Shown: positions 1 to 8,495 of the stretch, piece by piece
Numbering within the stretch: the first letter of the stretch is position 1
Layout of the letters: the number at the start of each line of letters is the position of its first letter
DNA from: an uncultured Clostridia bacterium
GTDB taxonomy: Bacteria > Bacillota > Clostridia > Oscillospirales > Ruminococcaceae
Reading direction: 5' to 3'
Assembly: GCA_947627465.1 (NCBI GenBank)
Contig: CANQWD010000010.1
Location: 1 to 64,000 of the forward strand
DNA: 64,000 nt
Translations under genes and position numbers: made by a program
The notes under the pieces: generated by a model
The model's database searches: none
Seen by the model: the letters and a program-made list of their open reading frames with translations, nothing else
What the model was told of the DNA's origin: nothing

Positions 1-336
1 TCAGGCAAAAGCCACTGTTTGAATTGTTCTCTTTTTTGTTGCTCTTTCATTTGACCGACTTAACGGATTCAGGTTAAGTATATTGTAACTTATTTTACGT
101 CATATTTCAAATGTAAATTTTGGTAATAATTCACAAAATATTCTCAACGCGGTTGGCGGTTTTGTTCTTTATATTATATAACTTCTATAAAATATATGCT
201 CTTATTATGAATTTTACTAAATTTACGACATTTAATTTGCTTAAATTAGGTAAAACGTCCATTAAAGCAACTTATTTGTTGAAAATCAACAAAAATACCA
301 ATGCTGATTTTTGTAGAATTGCCATACCCTCGGCAC
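1..336. other. AT-rich non-coding region
   Basis: This opening stretch is AT-rich, has no open frame with a good ribosome-binding site, and shows no tRNA, riboswitch or clear terminator. One short open frame (82 codons) lacks a Shine-Dalgarno sequence and has a composition typical of chance AT-rich frames, so I do not call it a gene. Confidence 0.5.
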
Positions 337-365
337 TTGTAATAATTCGGTATTTGGTGTATAAT
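337..365 (+). promoter_or_regulatory. Sigma-A-type promoter for the helicase/ATPase pair
   Basis: TTGTAA and TATAAT are separated by exactly 17 bases, about 85 bases upstream of the first large gene. The -10 is a perfect match. It probably drives the two genes that follow as one transcript. Confidence 0.6.
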
Positions 366-450
366 TAAATATGGAGAATTGTATAAATATATACCGTAAA
401 AACGTGAGGAGTTTTCCGACCGTATTTAGTTTATTGGAGGTGCGATCGTT

Positions 451-2400
451 TTGAGCAACTTTAAATGGATGCCGCTTGCGTGCTTGAATTTGTCCGCGGC
501 TAATCTTGCCGCCGCCGAAAAGCTTCGCAAATTCGGCTTTGTTTTAAACTGCAGTTCGTTCGGCATGGAAAAATATACCAAGGTCTCTTTGGGCGTTTAC
601 GACGTCCTTGCGGGAAAGAATAATCCCAATATCCTTATCATTTCCAACGGCAGCAGTCTTTACAGCTGGTATAAGGTGCTGGTGACCGGCATTGGAGCGG
701 ATTTTAAAATAATTACGGGCGCGCCCAATTCGTTGGTTTATTTTAACGAACGGGCAGCGGGGCTGTATATCATCTCCTCGGAGACGCTTTTTAAGGATAA
801 TCTTCTTAAAAAGAAGCTCAGCCGCCGCTTTTTGTGGGATCTGGTCGTAATTGACGAGGAAATGAACACAAAGGTTCCGGATTACAAGAAATACAAGGAA
901 AACTTTCCGTGGACGACGGAACGCTTCATGATAAATACTCCGTTCCCCGCGAGAACCGCCGACGACAAGGCTTCTATGATCGAGCTTATCAAGACCGTGC
1001 TCGACGATAAGGAGAAGTCCGCCGCCGCCGACAGCATTGAGCTTACGCCCGCGGTCTCTAAGCTCAACCCGAATTCGCCCGCTATGAGGTATTTCGACAA
1101 GGCGGTCTATTCGGACGAGATCAAGCGGAACATTATGTTTGTCGACTATTCGTTTGACGACGAGGTTATGAATAATCTTCGCAGACGCGTCGATCTGCGT
1201 TCCGGGATACCTGCTTATAAATACGGCGGCAACGTTTTTGAAGAATTCGACTGCGAGAGATTTGAGAGTGAAAAGAAAATTTATCTGAAAACGTTTTACT
1301 CGCGTTCCGATGTTGAGGATCTTCGCGCGTTTGACAAAAAGCTGGACAGCCTGCTGAATTTGTGCGGCGACCTGATGTCGGATAACGGCAACAGAATTAT
1401 GATCTACTGCTGTGACAAGAATACGGTGGAGTATCTTAACAAGGCGTTGTCCTGCCTTTACGGGGCGGAGGTGCAAGTGGTTCGCGACGAGCTTTTGCAT
1501 ACGGGTGATATCGCGCGGAGTTTGTCTGCGGGCAAGGGCGCGGATATGCCGAGGATCATGATAGGCACCGACGAACTTGGCACCGTAGGCGACGGCATGG
1601 AGAGCATTAACAATGTTATAAACTACGAGCTTCCGCTGACGCCCGTGCTTTTGGAGAGAAGAATGACGCGTCACGGAGCGGCGGGCGAGGCTCAAAGAAA
1701 ATACGTTATTTTCCGCGATACCAACAAGGCGTTTGATTCATGCGTTTTGGATAAGGTTCTTTATTTGCAGCTTGGCACTGCCTTTTGCGGCGCTCTGCCC
1801 GCGAGAAATATTCTGCTCGACTCGCCGAAAAAAGCGGAGTGCATGAACGCGCTTATCGCAGACCTTAAATACACGCGCGATTACTCGAAGCAGGTGGACA
1901 ACTGTCTTGACCTTATTAAAAAAGTCAAGTGCGAATATACCGTGCCGGAATCCGCGAGGATCTCCACGGGCAAGCAGCTTTCGGATTTCGCGGCGACTAT
2001 GCTGTCGCGTTTGTATAAGCTGCTGGGCTTGAGCGAGAACTCGACTGAGGACGATGTGACGGCGGCAATGAACGCGCTTGGCGGGCTTTGTATCGTCAAT
2101 GGCGGAAAGCTTGAGCAGACTCCCGGAAAATCGCAGATGGCGGCTTCATTCAACGACGTGAGCTACGCCGATCTTCCGTTTGCTTCGGAAGCCGTTGTCG
2201 GTCTTTTGAACGCTAAATCCGAGATCGACGAGTTTCACAAAGGAGAAGATTTCCATTTGCGCATAAAGCAGGAGATAAGCGAGATGGGCGACTGCATTCA
2301 ATACACCGTGCTGTACGGCATTTGGAAATACAGAGCAAAGGAACAGGATTCCAACCGCTCGTTTAAAGACTACATCAAGATATATAACGACGGCATTTGA
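451..2400 (+). CDS. Degenerate SNF2-like helicase protein
   Basis: The gene starts at TTG, with GGAGG ten bases upstream. The 649-residue product has two RecA-like halves. Residues ~38-43 read GMEKYT where an SNF2 helicase has a GxGKT Walker A. Residues 61-75 (ILIISNGSSLYSWYK) match the region Ia 'LIVxPxSLxxxW' pattern. Residues 132-138 (VVIDEEM) replace DEAH/DEGH. The second half (~310-440) has a GTDELGTVGDGMESINNVIN motif V region and LLERRMTRHGAAGEAQ, which matches the motif VI 'xxQRxGRxxRxGQ' arrangement. The last ~170 residues are unrecognised. Family members remodel or move on DNA with ATP, but the broken Walker A suggests this one is non-catalytic or regulatory. It is followed closely by a GHKL ATPase gene on the same strand. 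I am fairly sure of the fold and unsure of any activity. Confidence 0.65.
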   Translation: MSNFKWMPLACLNLSAANLAAAEKLRKFGFVLNCSSFGMEKYTKVSLGVYDVLAGKNNPNILIISNGSSLYSWYKVLVTGIGADFKIITGAPNSLVYFNERAAGLYIISSETLFKDNLLKKKLSRRFLWDLVVIDEEMNTKVPDYKKYKENFPWTTERFMINTPFPARTADDKASMIELIKTVLDDKEKSAAADSIELTPAVSKLNPNSPAMRYFDKAVYSDEIKRNIMFVDYSFDDEVMNNLRRRVDLRSGIPAYKYGGNVFEEFDCERFESEKKIYLKTFYSRSDVEDLRAFDKKLDSLLNLCGDLMSDNGNRIMIYCCDKNTVEYLNKALSCLYGAEVQVVRDELLHTGDIARSLSAGKGADMPRIMIGTDELGTVGDGMESINNVINYELPLTPVLLERRMTRHGAAGEAQRKYVIFRDTNKAFDSCVLDKVLYLQLGTAFCGALPARNILLDSPKKAECMNALIADLKYTRDYSKQVDNCLDLIKKVKCEYTVPESARISTGKQLSDFAATMLSRLYKLLGLSENSTEDDVTAAMNALGGLCIVNGGKLEQTPGKSQMAASFNDVSYADLPFASEAVVGLLNAKSEIDEFHKGEDFHLRIKQEISEMGDCIQYTVLYGIWKYRAKEQDSNRSFKDYIKIYNDGI

Positions 2401-2450
2401 ATAATTGAGAATGTATGATTGACAATGTACAATTGTCAACTGTTAACTGA
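2401..2450. repeat. Dispersed TTGACAATGTACA-type repeat, copy 1
   Basis: The gap between the helicase-like and ATPase genes contains TTGACAATGTACAATTGTCAA, itself an inverted repeat. The same core recurs near 31.56, 32.33, 35.87, 39.87, 44.65-44.82 and 48.7 kb. It starts directly after the upstream stop codon. Confidence 0.6.
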
Positions 2451-2512
2451 CCTTGCCTGCCGCGCGGGCAAAAAGATGTAAAATATTGCGCGGAGAAACG
2501 GGGAACAGGATA

Positions 2513-5500
2513 ATGAGCGGAAATTATGACGCAGTTGAAAAGCTGCTCGGCGATTTCTTTGAACGAAATACCGCCGGTGATAAAGAGGGCGCGAGATCCG
2601 TCGTTCGGGATATCAAGCAAAAGCTGAAAAACGGAGAGTTCGACAGCGCGCCGTTTAAAGAGTATTTTAACAACCAATTTGCGGGCAGAGGCGCCGCAAA
2701 CGTCAACAATATCTTCAAGGACTATCCCAGAGAATCTATCGTAAGAGAATTGCTGCAAAACAGCTTCGGGTGCGATTATGACGACCCCAACATCAAGATA
2801 ATGATAGAGTTTCTCGACGAGGGTCAGGTGAAGCTTACCTACAACGAAACGGGATTCAGTCTGGAACAGGTGTTCTACTATCTTTCCGTCGGAAGAAACG
2901 AGGGAGATAAAAAACGCGAAGGTCGTTTCGGCTTGGGCGCTAAGAGCGTATTTATGAACGTTGACTGGTTCAAGATGCGCTCGAACGAGTATTCGCTGCG
3001 CGTTGTAAACGAAAACGGCACGCTGAAAGTTCGCGAACTGGAGCTTAACGGACAGGTATTTCCGCATACGGAGATCGTGTTCGCGCTGCCGCAGAACGAG
3101 CAGAAAGCTCTTCATGAAAACCTGGTGTCGCTTACCTCTCAAAAGGGCAGCTACATCAATATGGTTGACTTGTGCTTTGCGTTCATTAAGAAAAAGCATC
3201 TCAAATCGGCGGACGAGGAGGAGTGCCTTGAAAGAACGTTCAACATCGCGATAATCAACTACGGTAAGCCGGAGGTCGTTTATAAGCTTCAACAGTTCCG
3301 CAAAAGCGACGGCGATATTCCCAAGGTGCGCTTTTTCGAGAACGGCAAGAGCGTAGCGGACTTTATTCACGCGGAATACGACGGCTTCGTTTATCTTATC
3401 CCTTACGCCATCTCGGGCGCGAAGCGCGAGGCGGCTCGGGTTTTGATGAACAAGTACAACTATTTTTCAACGTTTGAGCTGACGGGCTTTGTTAATACCT
3501 CCAACCAAAAGTTCGTTGAGGATCAGCTTTCGGCGTTCTTTGTTTCCGTGCCCAACAAGTTTATCACAAACAACCGTTCGGGTATCAAGTATGATTCGCT
3601 TGAGGAATGTTCGTCGAACATTGAACAGGGTATCTTGTCTGTTACCGAGGAATATAAAAAGCTGTTCGTTTTGGAGCTTGTTCAGCGGCAGGATAATCCC
3701 AACCTTTATATGCTTCGCCCGAAGCAGTATGTGTTTGAGTTCTTCTACAATTATATAAACAACAGCAAGATAGTAAAAGGGCTTCGCGAGAAGTTCAGCG
3801 ACAGCGTTTCTATCTTGTTCCCCGAGTCCGAGATACCGATACTGTTCTCCGCGCTGCGCGAGAAAGGCTTCTTCAGCGAGAACGACAGCGTTTCCAAGGA
3901 AGATCACGAGGAGGGGCTTGCGGCAAAGCAGCTCTACGCGGACATCGAGCAGATGAACAAGTGGTACGGCGAGGACGATAACCACATTCTGGTGGCAAGG
4001 TACCGCTGGAATGTTCCCGGAACGGACGAGGGCGGTGAGGAGTTTTTGTACGCGTTCTATAAGGACGGGCACAAGTACTTTATGTCCTCGGACAGTTCAA
4101 AGAAAATTAAGGACTACGAGCTTTCCGCGAATTTCAGGAACATAATCAGCCTAAAACTCTCCGACAGCGTGCAGAACGGTCAGATAGCCGACGAGGACGC
4201 GCTGGCGCAGGCGTTCGACACTATCGATCAGATGTTCGGCGAGAATTACCGCATTTCGATGAAGTACTTCCAATTGGTGGTAACTTCCGGTACGGCGCAA
4301 ATTCAGTTTGAGATATCCAAGATCAACATAAGCAACCTCAAAAAGGCGTATGATACTCTCGCGGCGCACGAGATGAGGTTTGAAAATCATCAGATATTCA
4401 ACCAGATCTCCACGCTTATGGTGAACTCCTTTACCAACGGCAAGGACACTATAACGTTCCTGAAAGAGATAAAGTCGCAGGGCGGAGATATTTCGCTCGC
4501 GCTAGATATCAACAAGCGTTACCGTTTCTCCGTTTACGGAAAACAGTTTATGATACCGCCGAATATCGCGACTGCCGATCTTCTGGATATCGTCGGAGAC
4601 GTTTACGCGCTTATTGAAAGCGGACTTCTGAATAACCGCGTGTTCGACTTTATGTTCACGGCGGGACGCTTCAGCTTCGACGTGCAGGAGCTTTTGACGG
4701 CGCTGCCCAATATCAAGAGCGCGTCGGTTATCGAACAGGCGCTTGCAAAATTGTACGTCTGTGACCTGGGGCTTGACAAGATAGCGCTGCTGAACGGCGA
4801 TGATAAGCTGATGAAGATCATCGACACCGCAACGCCTATCTCGGACGAGGATAAGGAAAAAACCGCAAAGTATGTCATTTTGCGCGACAATATGACTAAG
4901 CCGCAGTATGCGGGCTTTGTGGAATTTGTTCTCACGGGGAAGAACGGCAATGTTCTCCGCGGTTTGTATTCGGGCACGGAAGAGCCGAATTTGGTGCTGA
5001 TAGATCAGATACCTTATTATTACAAGCCCGTTCCCGTTATCAGCCGCGAGGAGTTCGATTATTTGCGCGAACAGGTTCGCAAGATCGCTCAATATGAGAA
5101 GTCCAACCCCAAGGCTTACCGCAATTATTTCGCGCGCGACGTAAACGCGAAGCTTTACGGATACGGCTGTGTTTGTCCGCGCTGCGGCTCCGAAACGGGG
5201 ATACTCAATAATTTTGTTGTGAAGAAGTTCTCGATAGGGATCATGAACGGCGAAAAGGAACAGAAGTTCCGGTTTGCGCTGTATCTTTGTCTAAACGACG
5301 CCGCCGCTTCAGCGGGCTGGCTTATCGATGACATCAGCATTGGCGGTATGAACCCGTTCCGCTGGCTTGACGAGATCTCCGACATAGATAATATCCCGCC
5401 CGAGTTTTTGTACAGCCGCATTAAGTTCCGCAGACAGATCAGCTGCGATATTTGCGAGCCGTCCGATAACGGAAATATGCCGATAGAAACGGTTTATGAG

Positions 5501-5815
5501 GGTTCGCCCGAGGTCTTTGACGTGGTATTGACACCGATGATGGCGGCGAAGTGGTTTGAGGATAATATCGCGGGCACATCATCTTATACTCGGGAAGACG
5601 ACGAATCCGACGAGGAAGAAGAGGAAGAAGCTGGGGCGGAAGCTCCCAAGCCGCAGCCCGCTGCTACCCAGTCTGCCGCTCCGGCTCCGCAAAAACGTCC
5701 CTCGACGGTACCGATGATGAGTACGGATAATCCGCACAGACCCGCTGCTCAGCATTCCGACCGCGAGATGAAACCGCGCTATCCCGCGCCCGAAGGAGTT
5801 ACTCCGAGACATTGA
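2513..5815 (+). CDS. Large GHKL (sacsin/NOV-type) ATPase with C-terminal Cys-pair domain
   Basis: I place the start at ATG 2513 (preceded by AGGAT) rather than an upstream in-frame TTG at 2453; the product is 1100 residues. Residues 75-150 form an Hsp90-like ATP-binding core: RELLQNS (E79, N83), NETGF (111-115) and GRFGLGAKSVF (138-148). The NExGF form, in place of DNGxG, is typical of the sacsin/NOV branch of GHKL ATPases. A long middle region is unrecognised. Around residues 885-1010 are CPRCG and CDIC pairs with an intervening Cys, consistent with a zinc ribbon. The tail is acidic (EEEEEE-like) and then Pro/Ala/Gln-rich, probably disordered. It probably forms a two-gene operon with the helicase-like gene upstream, and a terminator follows. 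GHKL ATPases act as ATP-driven clamps; partner and substrate here are unknown. A defence role is inference only. Confidence 0.7.
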   Translation: MSGNYDAVEKLLGDFFERNTAGDKEGARSVVRDIKQKLKNGEFDSAPFKEYFNNQFAGRGAANVNNIFKDYPRESIVRELLQNSFGCDYDDPNIKIMIEFLDEGQVKLTYNETGFSLEQVFYYLSVGRNEGDKKREGRFGLGAKSVFMNVDWFKMRSNEYSLRVVNENGTLKVRELELNGQVFPHTEIVFALPQNEQKALHENLVSLTSQKGSYINMVDLCFAFIKKKHLKSADEEECLERTFNIAIINYGKPEVVYKLQQFRKSDGDIPKVRFFENGKSVADFIHAEYDGFVYLIPYAISGAKREAARVLMNKYNYFSTFELTGFVNTSNQKFVEDQLSAFFVSVPNKFITNNRSGIKYDSLEECSSNIEQGILSVTEEYKKLFVLELVQRQDNPNLYMLRPKQYVFEFFYNYINNSKIVKGLREKFSDSVSILFPESEIPILFSALREKGFFSENDSVSKEDHEEGLAAKQLYADIEQMNKWYGEDDNHILVARYRWNVPGTDEGGEEFLYAFYKDGHKYFMSSDSSKKIKDYELSANFRNIISLKLSDSVQNGQIADEDALAQAFDTIDQMFGENYRISMKYFQLVVTSGTAQIQFEISKINISNLKKAYDTLAAHEMRFENHQIFNQISTLMVNSFTNGKDTITFLKEIKSQGGDISLALDINKRYRFSVYGKQFMIPPNIATADLLDIVGDVYALIESGLLNNRVFDFMFTAGRFSFDVQELLTALPNIKSASVIEQALAKLYVCDLGLDKIALLNGDDKLMKIIDTATPISDEDKEKTAKYVILRDNMTKPQYAGFVEFVLTGKNGNVLRGLYSGTEEPNLVLIDQIPYYYKPVPVISREEFDYLREQVRKIAQYEKSNPKAYRNYFARDVNAKLYGYGCVCPRCGSETGILNNFVVKKFSIGIMNGEKEQKFRFALYLCLNDAAASAGWLIDDISIGGMNPFRWLDEISDIDNIPPEFLYSRIKFRRQISCDICEPSDNGNMPIETVYEGSPEVFDVVLTPMMAAKWFEDNIAGTSSYTREDDESDEEEEEEAGAEAPKPQPAATQSAAPAPQKRPSTVPMMSTDNPHRPAAQHSDREMKPRYPAPEGVTPRH

Positions 5816-5840
5816 GCGCATTGATATAGGTCATTACAGT

Positions 5841-5881
5841 TACAAGCCGCCTTGTTCTTTGAGGCGGCTTGTGTTTTATTT
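5841..5881 (+). terminator. Rho-independent terminator
   Basis: CAAGCCGCC pairs with GGCGGCTTG around an 11-base loop and is followed by a T-rich stretch, 25 bases after the GHKL ATPase stop. It ends the helicase/ATPase operon. Confidence 0.8.
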
Positions 5882-5916
5882 ATCCTTGACAAAAAAACAA
5901 ATCCGCGCAAAAGGTC

Positions 5917-5945
5917 TTGAAATTATTTGCGGATTGTGGTATAAT
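5917..5945 (+). promoter_or_regulatory. Sigma-A-type promoter upstream of hprK
   Basis: TTGAAA and a perfect TATAAT are spaced by 17 bases. The -10 lies inside a perfect 14-bp-arm palindrome. The distance to hprK is about 295 bases, so the leader would be long and structured. Two further TATAAT copies (near 6050 and 6130) could be alternative -10 elements. Confidence 0.55.
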
Positions 5946-6060
5946 AAAGGCAAAGCCTTTATTATACCTTTATGTCCACGCGCATACGCTCACTTCGTTC
6001 GCTCCGCGCGGTAATGGACAATTATACCATAAATTCTCCGAATTTATGGTATAATAAAGA
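5938..6060. repeat. Cluster of perfect palindromes with repeated TGGTATAATAAAG
   Basis: Palindrome 5938-5968 has 14-bp arms (GGTATAATAAAGGC) and loop AAA. Palindrome 6021-6055 has 16-bp arms (ATTATACCATAAATTC) and loop TCC. Between them TGTCCA...TGGACA encloses a GC-rich hairpin. TGGTATAATAAA occurs three times (5937, 6047, 6126). The rest of the 5816-6239 gap has no gene. Confidence 0.7.
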
Positions 6061-6239
6061 CAGCGCAACAAACTTACAGCGAAAATGTTATAGGTTGATC
6101 GAGCGTATCATTGGTACTGAAAATATGGTATAATAAAAGATTATTATAAACTTACAGATTAAGATGCCGAAAAAGTTTTTTTCGCGACATAGGCAGTAAA
6201 GATCTGTTTGGAGTCGGAAGCTCCGGAAAGGATACGGCT

Positions 6240-7211
6240 ATGCCACTTGAAGAAATAACACGGGAGTTTTCGTTCCCGCTAAAAAAAATGATAGACGAGC
6301 TGAAGCTTGAAACGCTTTATATGCCGGAAAACGGCGAAAATTCGCTGATCTCCAACAACGATACTAACCGTCCCGGATTGCAGCTGGCGGGCTTTTACGA
6401 TTACTTTGATAACAAGCGCGTGCAGGTTATGGGTAAAATGGAACACGCGTATCTTGAGGGTATGGACAGCGAAACGCGCCGCAAGCGCCTTGAGGACTTG
6501 CTGTCGTACAGATTTCCCGCGCTTGTCATTACGCGCAGTCTTGACGTGTTCCCCGAGATGATGGAGCTTGCGCCCAACTACGAAATACCGATACTCCGCA
6601 CCGACGAGAGCACTACGGTGTTTATCTCAAAGCTTATGGCGTTCCTCAATTTGCAGCTTGCGCCGCGAATTACGCGCCACGGAGTGCTTATCGAGATATA
6701 CGGCGAGGGCGTTATGATAATGGGCGAGAGCGGAGTAGGTAAAAGCGAGACCGCCGTCGAGCTTATCAAACGCGGTCACCGTCTTATCGCGGACGACGCG
6801 GTGGAAATTCGCAAGGCTTCCAATATCACGCTTGTCGGCTCTTCTCCCGACAATATCAGGCACTTCTTGGAGCTTCGCGGTATCGGTATCGTGAACGCGC
6901 GTCAATTATTCGGTATAGGTTCCGTAAAGATGACGGAAAAGATCGATATGGTCGTTGAAATGGAACTGTGGAACCCCGAAAAAACTTACGACAGAATGGG
7001 CGTTGACACGCACTATATGACGATCTTGGGCGTTAAGGTGCCGCTGCTGAACATTCCCGTGAAGCCCGGACGTAACCTCGCGGTCATTCTTGAGGTCGCG
7101 GCAATGAACAACCGCCAGAAGAAGATGGGCTACAATGCGGCTAAGGATTTGCTCCGTCAGCTCGGAATGGATTCCGACAGCGAGGAAATTATGTCCGATT
7201 TGAATTTGTAA
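6240..7211 (+). CDS. hprK: HPr kinase/phosphorylase
   Basis: This bifunctional cytosolic enzyme phosphorylates or dephosphorylates HPr on Ser46, linking glycolytic state to carbon catabolite repression. The 323-residue product has the family's two parts: an N-terminal MurF-like domain (~1-130) and a C-terminal kinase core. The core has H147, the Walker A GESGVGKS (162-169), ADD immediately downstream, and the signature around VDTHYM...VPVKPGRN-like (IPVKPGRNLAVILEVAAMN). The ATG start has GGAAAGG nine bases upstream. azlC begins three bases after the stop, so the genes are probably cotranscribed. Neither ptsH nor lgt lies nearby, unlike in Bacillus. Identification is secure. Confidence 0.95.
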   Translation: MPLEEITREFSFPLKKMIDELKLETLYMPENGENSLISNNDTNRPGLQLAGFYDYFDNKRVQVMGKMEHAYLEGMDSETRRKRLEDLLSYRFPALVITRSLDVFPEMMELAPNYEIPILRTDESTTVFISKLMAFLNLQLAPRITRHGVLIEIYGEGVMIMGESGVGKSETAVELIKRGHRLIADDAVEIRKASNITLVGSSPDNIRHFLELRGIGIVNARQLFGIGSVKMTEKIDMVVEMELWNPEKTYDRMGVDTHYMTILGVKVPLLNIPVKPGRNLAVILEVAAMNNRQKKMGYNAAKDLLRQLGMDSDSEEIMSDLNL

Positions 7212-7214
7212 TTT

Positions 7215-7913
7215 ATGAAGCAAACTTTAACGCGGGCGTTCAAGGCGGCGTTCCCGAAAACCGTGCCCATTATGACCGGGTTTCTGTTTTTGGGCGCGGC
7301 TTACGGAATTTACGCGCGTAACGCGGGGCTGCCGCCCGCCGTGCCGATCATAATGGCGGCGGCGGTTTTCGCGGGAAGCATGGAGTTCGTGCTTGTCGAT
7401 ATGATGAGCGCGGGCGCGGTGTTCGATCCGCTCGGCGCGTTTATAATGTCGATAATGGTGAACGCGCGGCATTTGTTTTACGGCATTTCGATGCTCGATA
7501 AGTATAAGAAATGCGGAAAAAAACGTTGCTATCTCATTTTCGGAATGTGCGATGAGAGCTTCTCGGTAAACTGCACCGCCGATATTCCCGAGGACGTTGA
7601 CAGCGGGTGGTTTTACTTTTTCGTAACTCTGCTGAACCAAATCTACTGGGTAGCCGGGGCGGCTATAGGCTCTCTTATCGGGAATTTCCTCGCCGTCGAG
7701 GGGCTGGATTTTGTAATGACCGCGCTGCTGACGGTTCTATTTGTCGAAAATCTGCTTAAGGAAAAGTGCCATGCGGGTTCAGCGATAGGAGTGTGCGCCG
7801 CTGTTTTGTGCCTCGTGATATTCGGTGCGGACGGCTTTATGATACCGTCAATGCTCTTGATTTTGCTTGCTCTGACTGTATTCCGCAAGCCTATCGAGGA
7901 GCGTCTGCAATGA
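7215..7913 (+). CDS. azlC: AzlC-family branched-chain amino acid exporter subunit
   Basis: This is the large subunit of a two-component inner-membrane exporter for branched-chain amino acids and analogues (AzlCD/YgaZH). The 232-residue protein has several hydrophobic segments. It also has the family N-terminus (AFPKTVPIMTGFLFLGAAYGIYA), the conserved MEFVLVDMM-like helix, and NARHLFYGISML, all typical of AzlC. It follows hprK by three bases and overlaps azlD by ATGA, so translation of the pair is coupled. The substrate is assigned from the family; the window gives no direct evidence for it. Confidence 0.9.
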   Translation: MKQTLTRAFKAAFPKTVPIMTGFLFLGAAYGIYARNAGLPPAVPIIMAAAVFAGSMEFVLVDMMSAGAVFDPLGAFIMSIMVNARHLFYGISMLDKYKKCGKKRCYLIFGMCDESFSVNCTADIPEDVDSGWFYFFVTLLNQIYWVAGAAIGSLIGNFLAVEGLDFVMTALLTVLFVENLLKEKCHAGSAIGVCAAVLCLVIFGADGFMIPSMLLILLALTVFRKPIEERLQ

Positions 7914-8245
7914 GCGGTTTCACGATTTGGCAATACGCGGCGGTAATAGGCGCGGCGGCACTCGGCACAATGCTTACGCGCTTTCTTCCGTTTATAGCGT
8001 TCGGACGAGATAAGCCCGCGCCGAAATACATACAATATCTCGGCAAGGCGCTTCCCGGGGCGGCGCTCGGGCTGTTGATCGTATACTGCGTTCGCGGCGT
8101 TGACTATTCCGCGTTGAGCAGCACGCTCCCGACTTTCGCCGCGATACTCGTCACGGCGGGGCTGCACGTCTGGAAACGCAAAATGCTGTTATCCATTGCG
8201 GCGGGTACGGCGGTTTATATACTGCTGATAAACCTTATTCATTGA
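7910..8245 (+). CDS. azlD: AzlD-family branched-chain amino acid exporter small subunit
   Basis: The ATG at 7910 overlaps the azlC stop (ATGA). The 111-residue product is highly hydrophobic with about four membrane segments. It carries the family motifs TMLTRFLPFIAF (residues ~21-32) and YLGKALPGAALGLLIVYCV. A longer in-frame extension upstream lies inside azlC and is not supported by a ribosome-binding site. It works as the obligate partner of AzlC. Confidence 0.9.
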   Translation: MSGFTIWQYAAVIGAAALGTMLTRFLPFIAFGRDKPAPKYIQYLGKALPGAALGLLIVYCVRGVDYSALSSTLPTFAAILVTAGLHVWKRKMLLSIAAGTAVYILLINLIH

Positions 8246-8337
8246 CGGCGGTAGAGAAGATCGCTGCTTGTCCTCGCTAAGTACGGAAAGCCGACGAATA
8301 TGGAGAGCGTAATCAACGAACATACGGAGGTGTTTTT

Positions 8338-8490
8338 ATGAATATGCAGGAAACGGCAAGACTTATACTTGGACTTCGCGCAGCGGGTTGGAGCGAAAAA
8401 GAGATAAACGATTTTTTGCTGTTTATAGAATCGGGAGAGGAACAATATAAACCCAAAAAAGTTGAAAAACCATCTGAACATAAGGAGTAA
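8338..8490 (+). CDS. Small conserved-looking protein, 50 residues
   Basis: The ATG at 8338 is preceded by GGAGG at ideal spacing. The product begins MNMQETARLILGLRAAGWSE and ends in a Lys/Glu-rich tail. The segment ETARLILGLRAAGWSEKEIN looks like a compact helix-turn-helix-sized fold, but I cannot assign a function. Its last codons (AAGGAG TAA) form the ribosome-binding site of the glucokinase gene five bases later, so the two genes are probably translationally coupled. Similar short proteins are, to my recollection, common in clostridia; I could not check this. Confidence 0.7.
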   Translation: MNMQETARLILGLRAAGWSEKEINDFLLFIESGEEQYKPKKVEKPSEHKE

Positions 8491-8495
8491 TTATT

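Noticed and set aside
120..368. 82-codon open frame at the left edge
   Set aside because: Typical chance frame in AT-rich DNA; no ribosome-binding site, and it ends inside the promoter of the next gene.
544..1695. Long minus-strand open frame opposite the helicase-like gene
   Set aside because: It has no ribosome-binding site, an implausible basic composition, and lies wholly inside a well-supported gene.
8246..8337. Short open stretch before the 50-residue gene (reads ...LAKYGKPTNMESVINEHTEV)
   Set aside because: It has a protein-like look but no start codon with a ribosome-binding site. It may be a remnant and cannot be supported as a gene.
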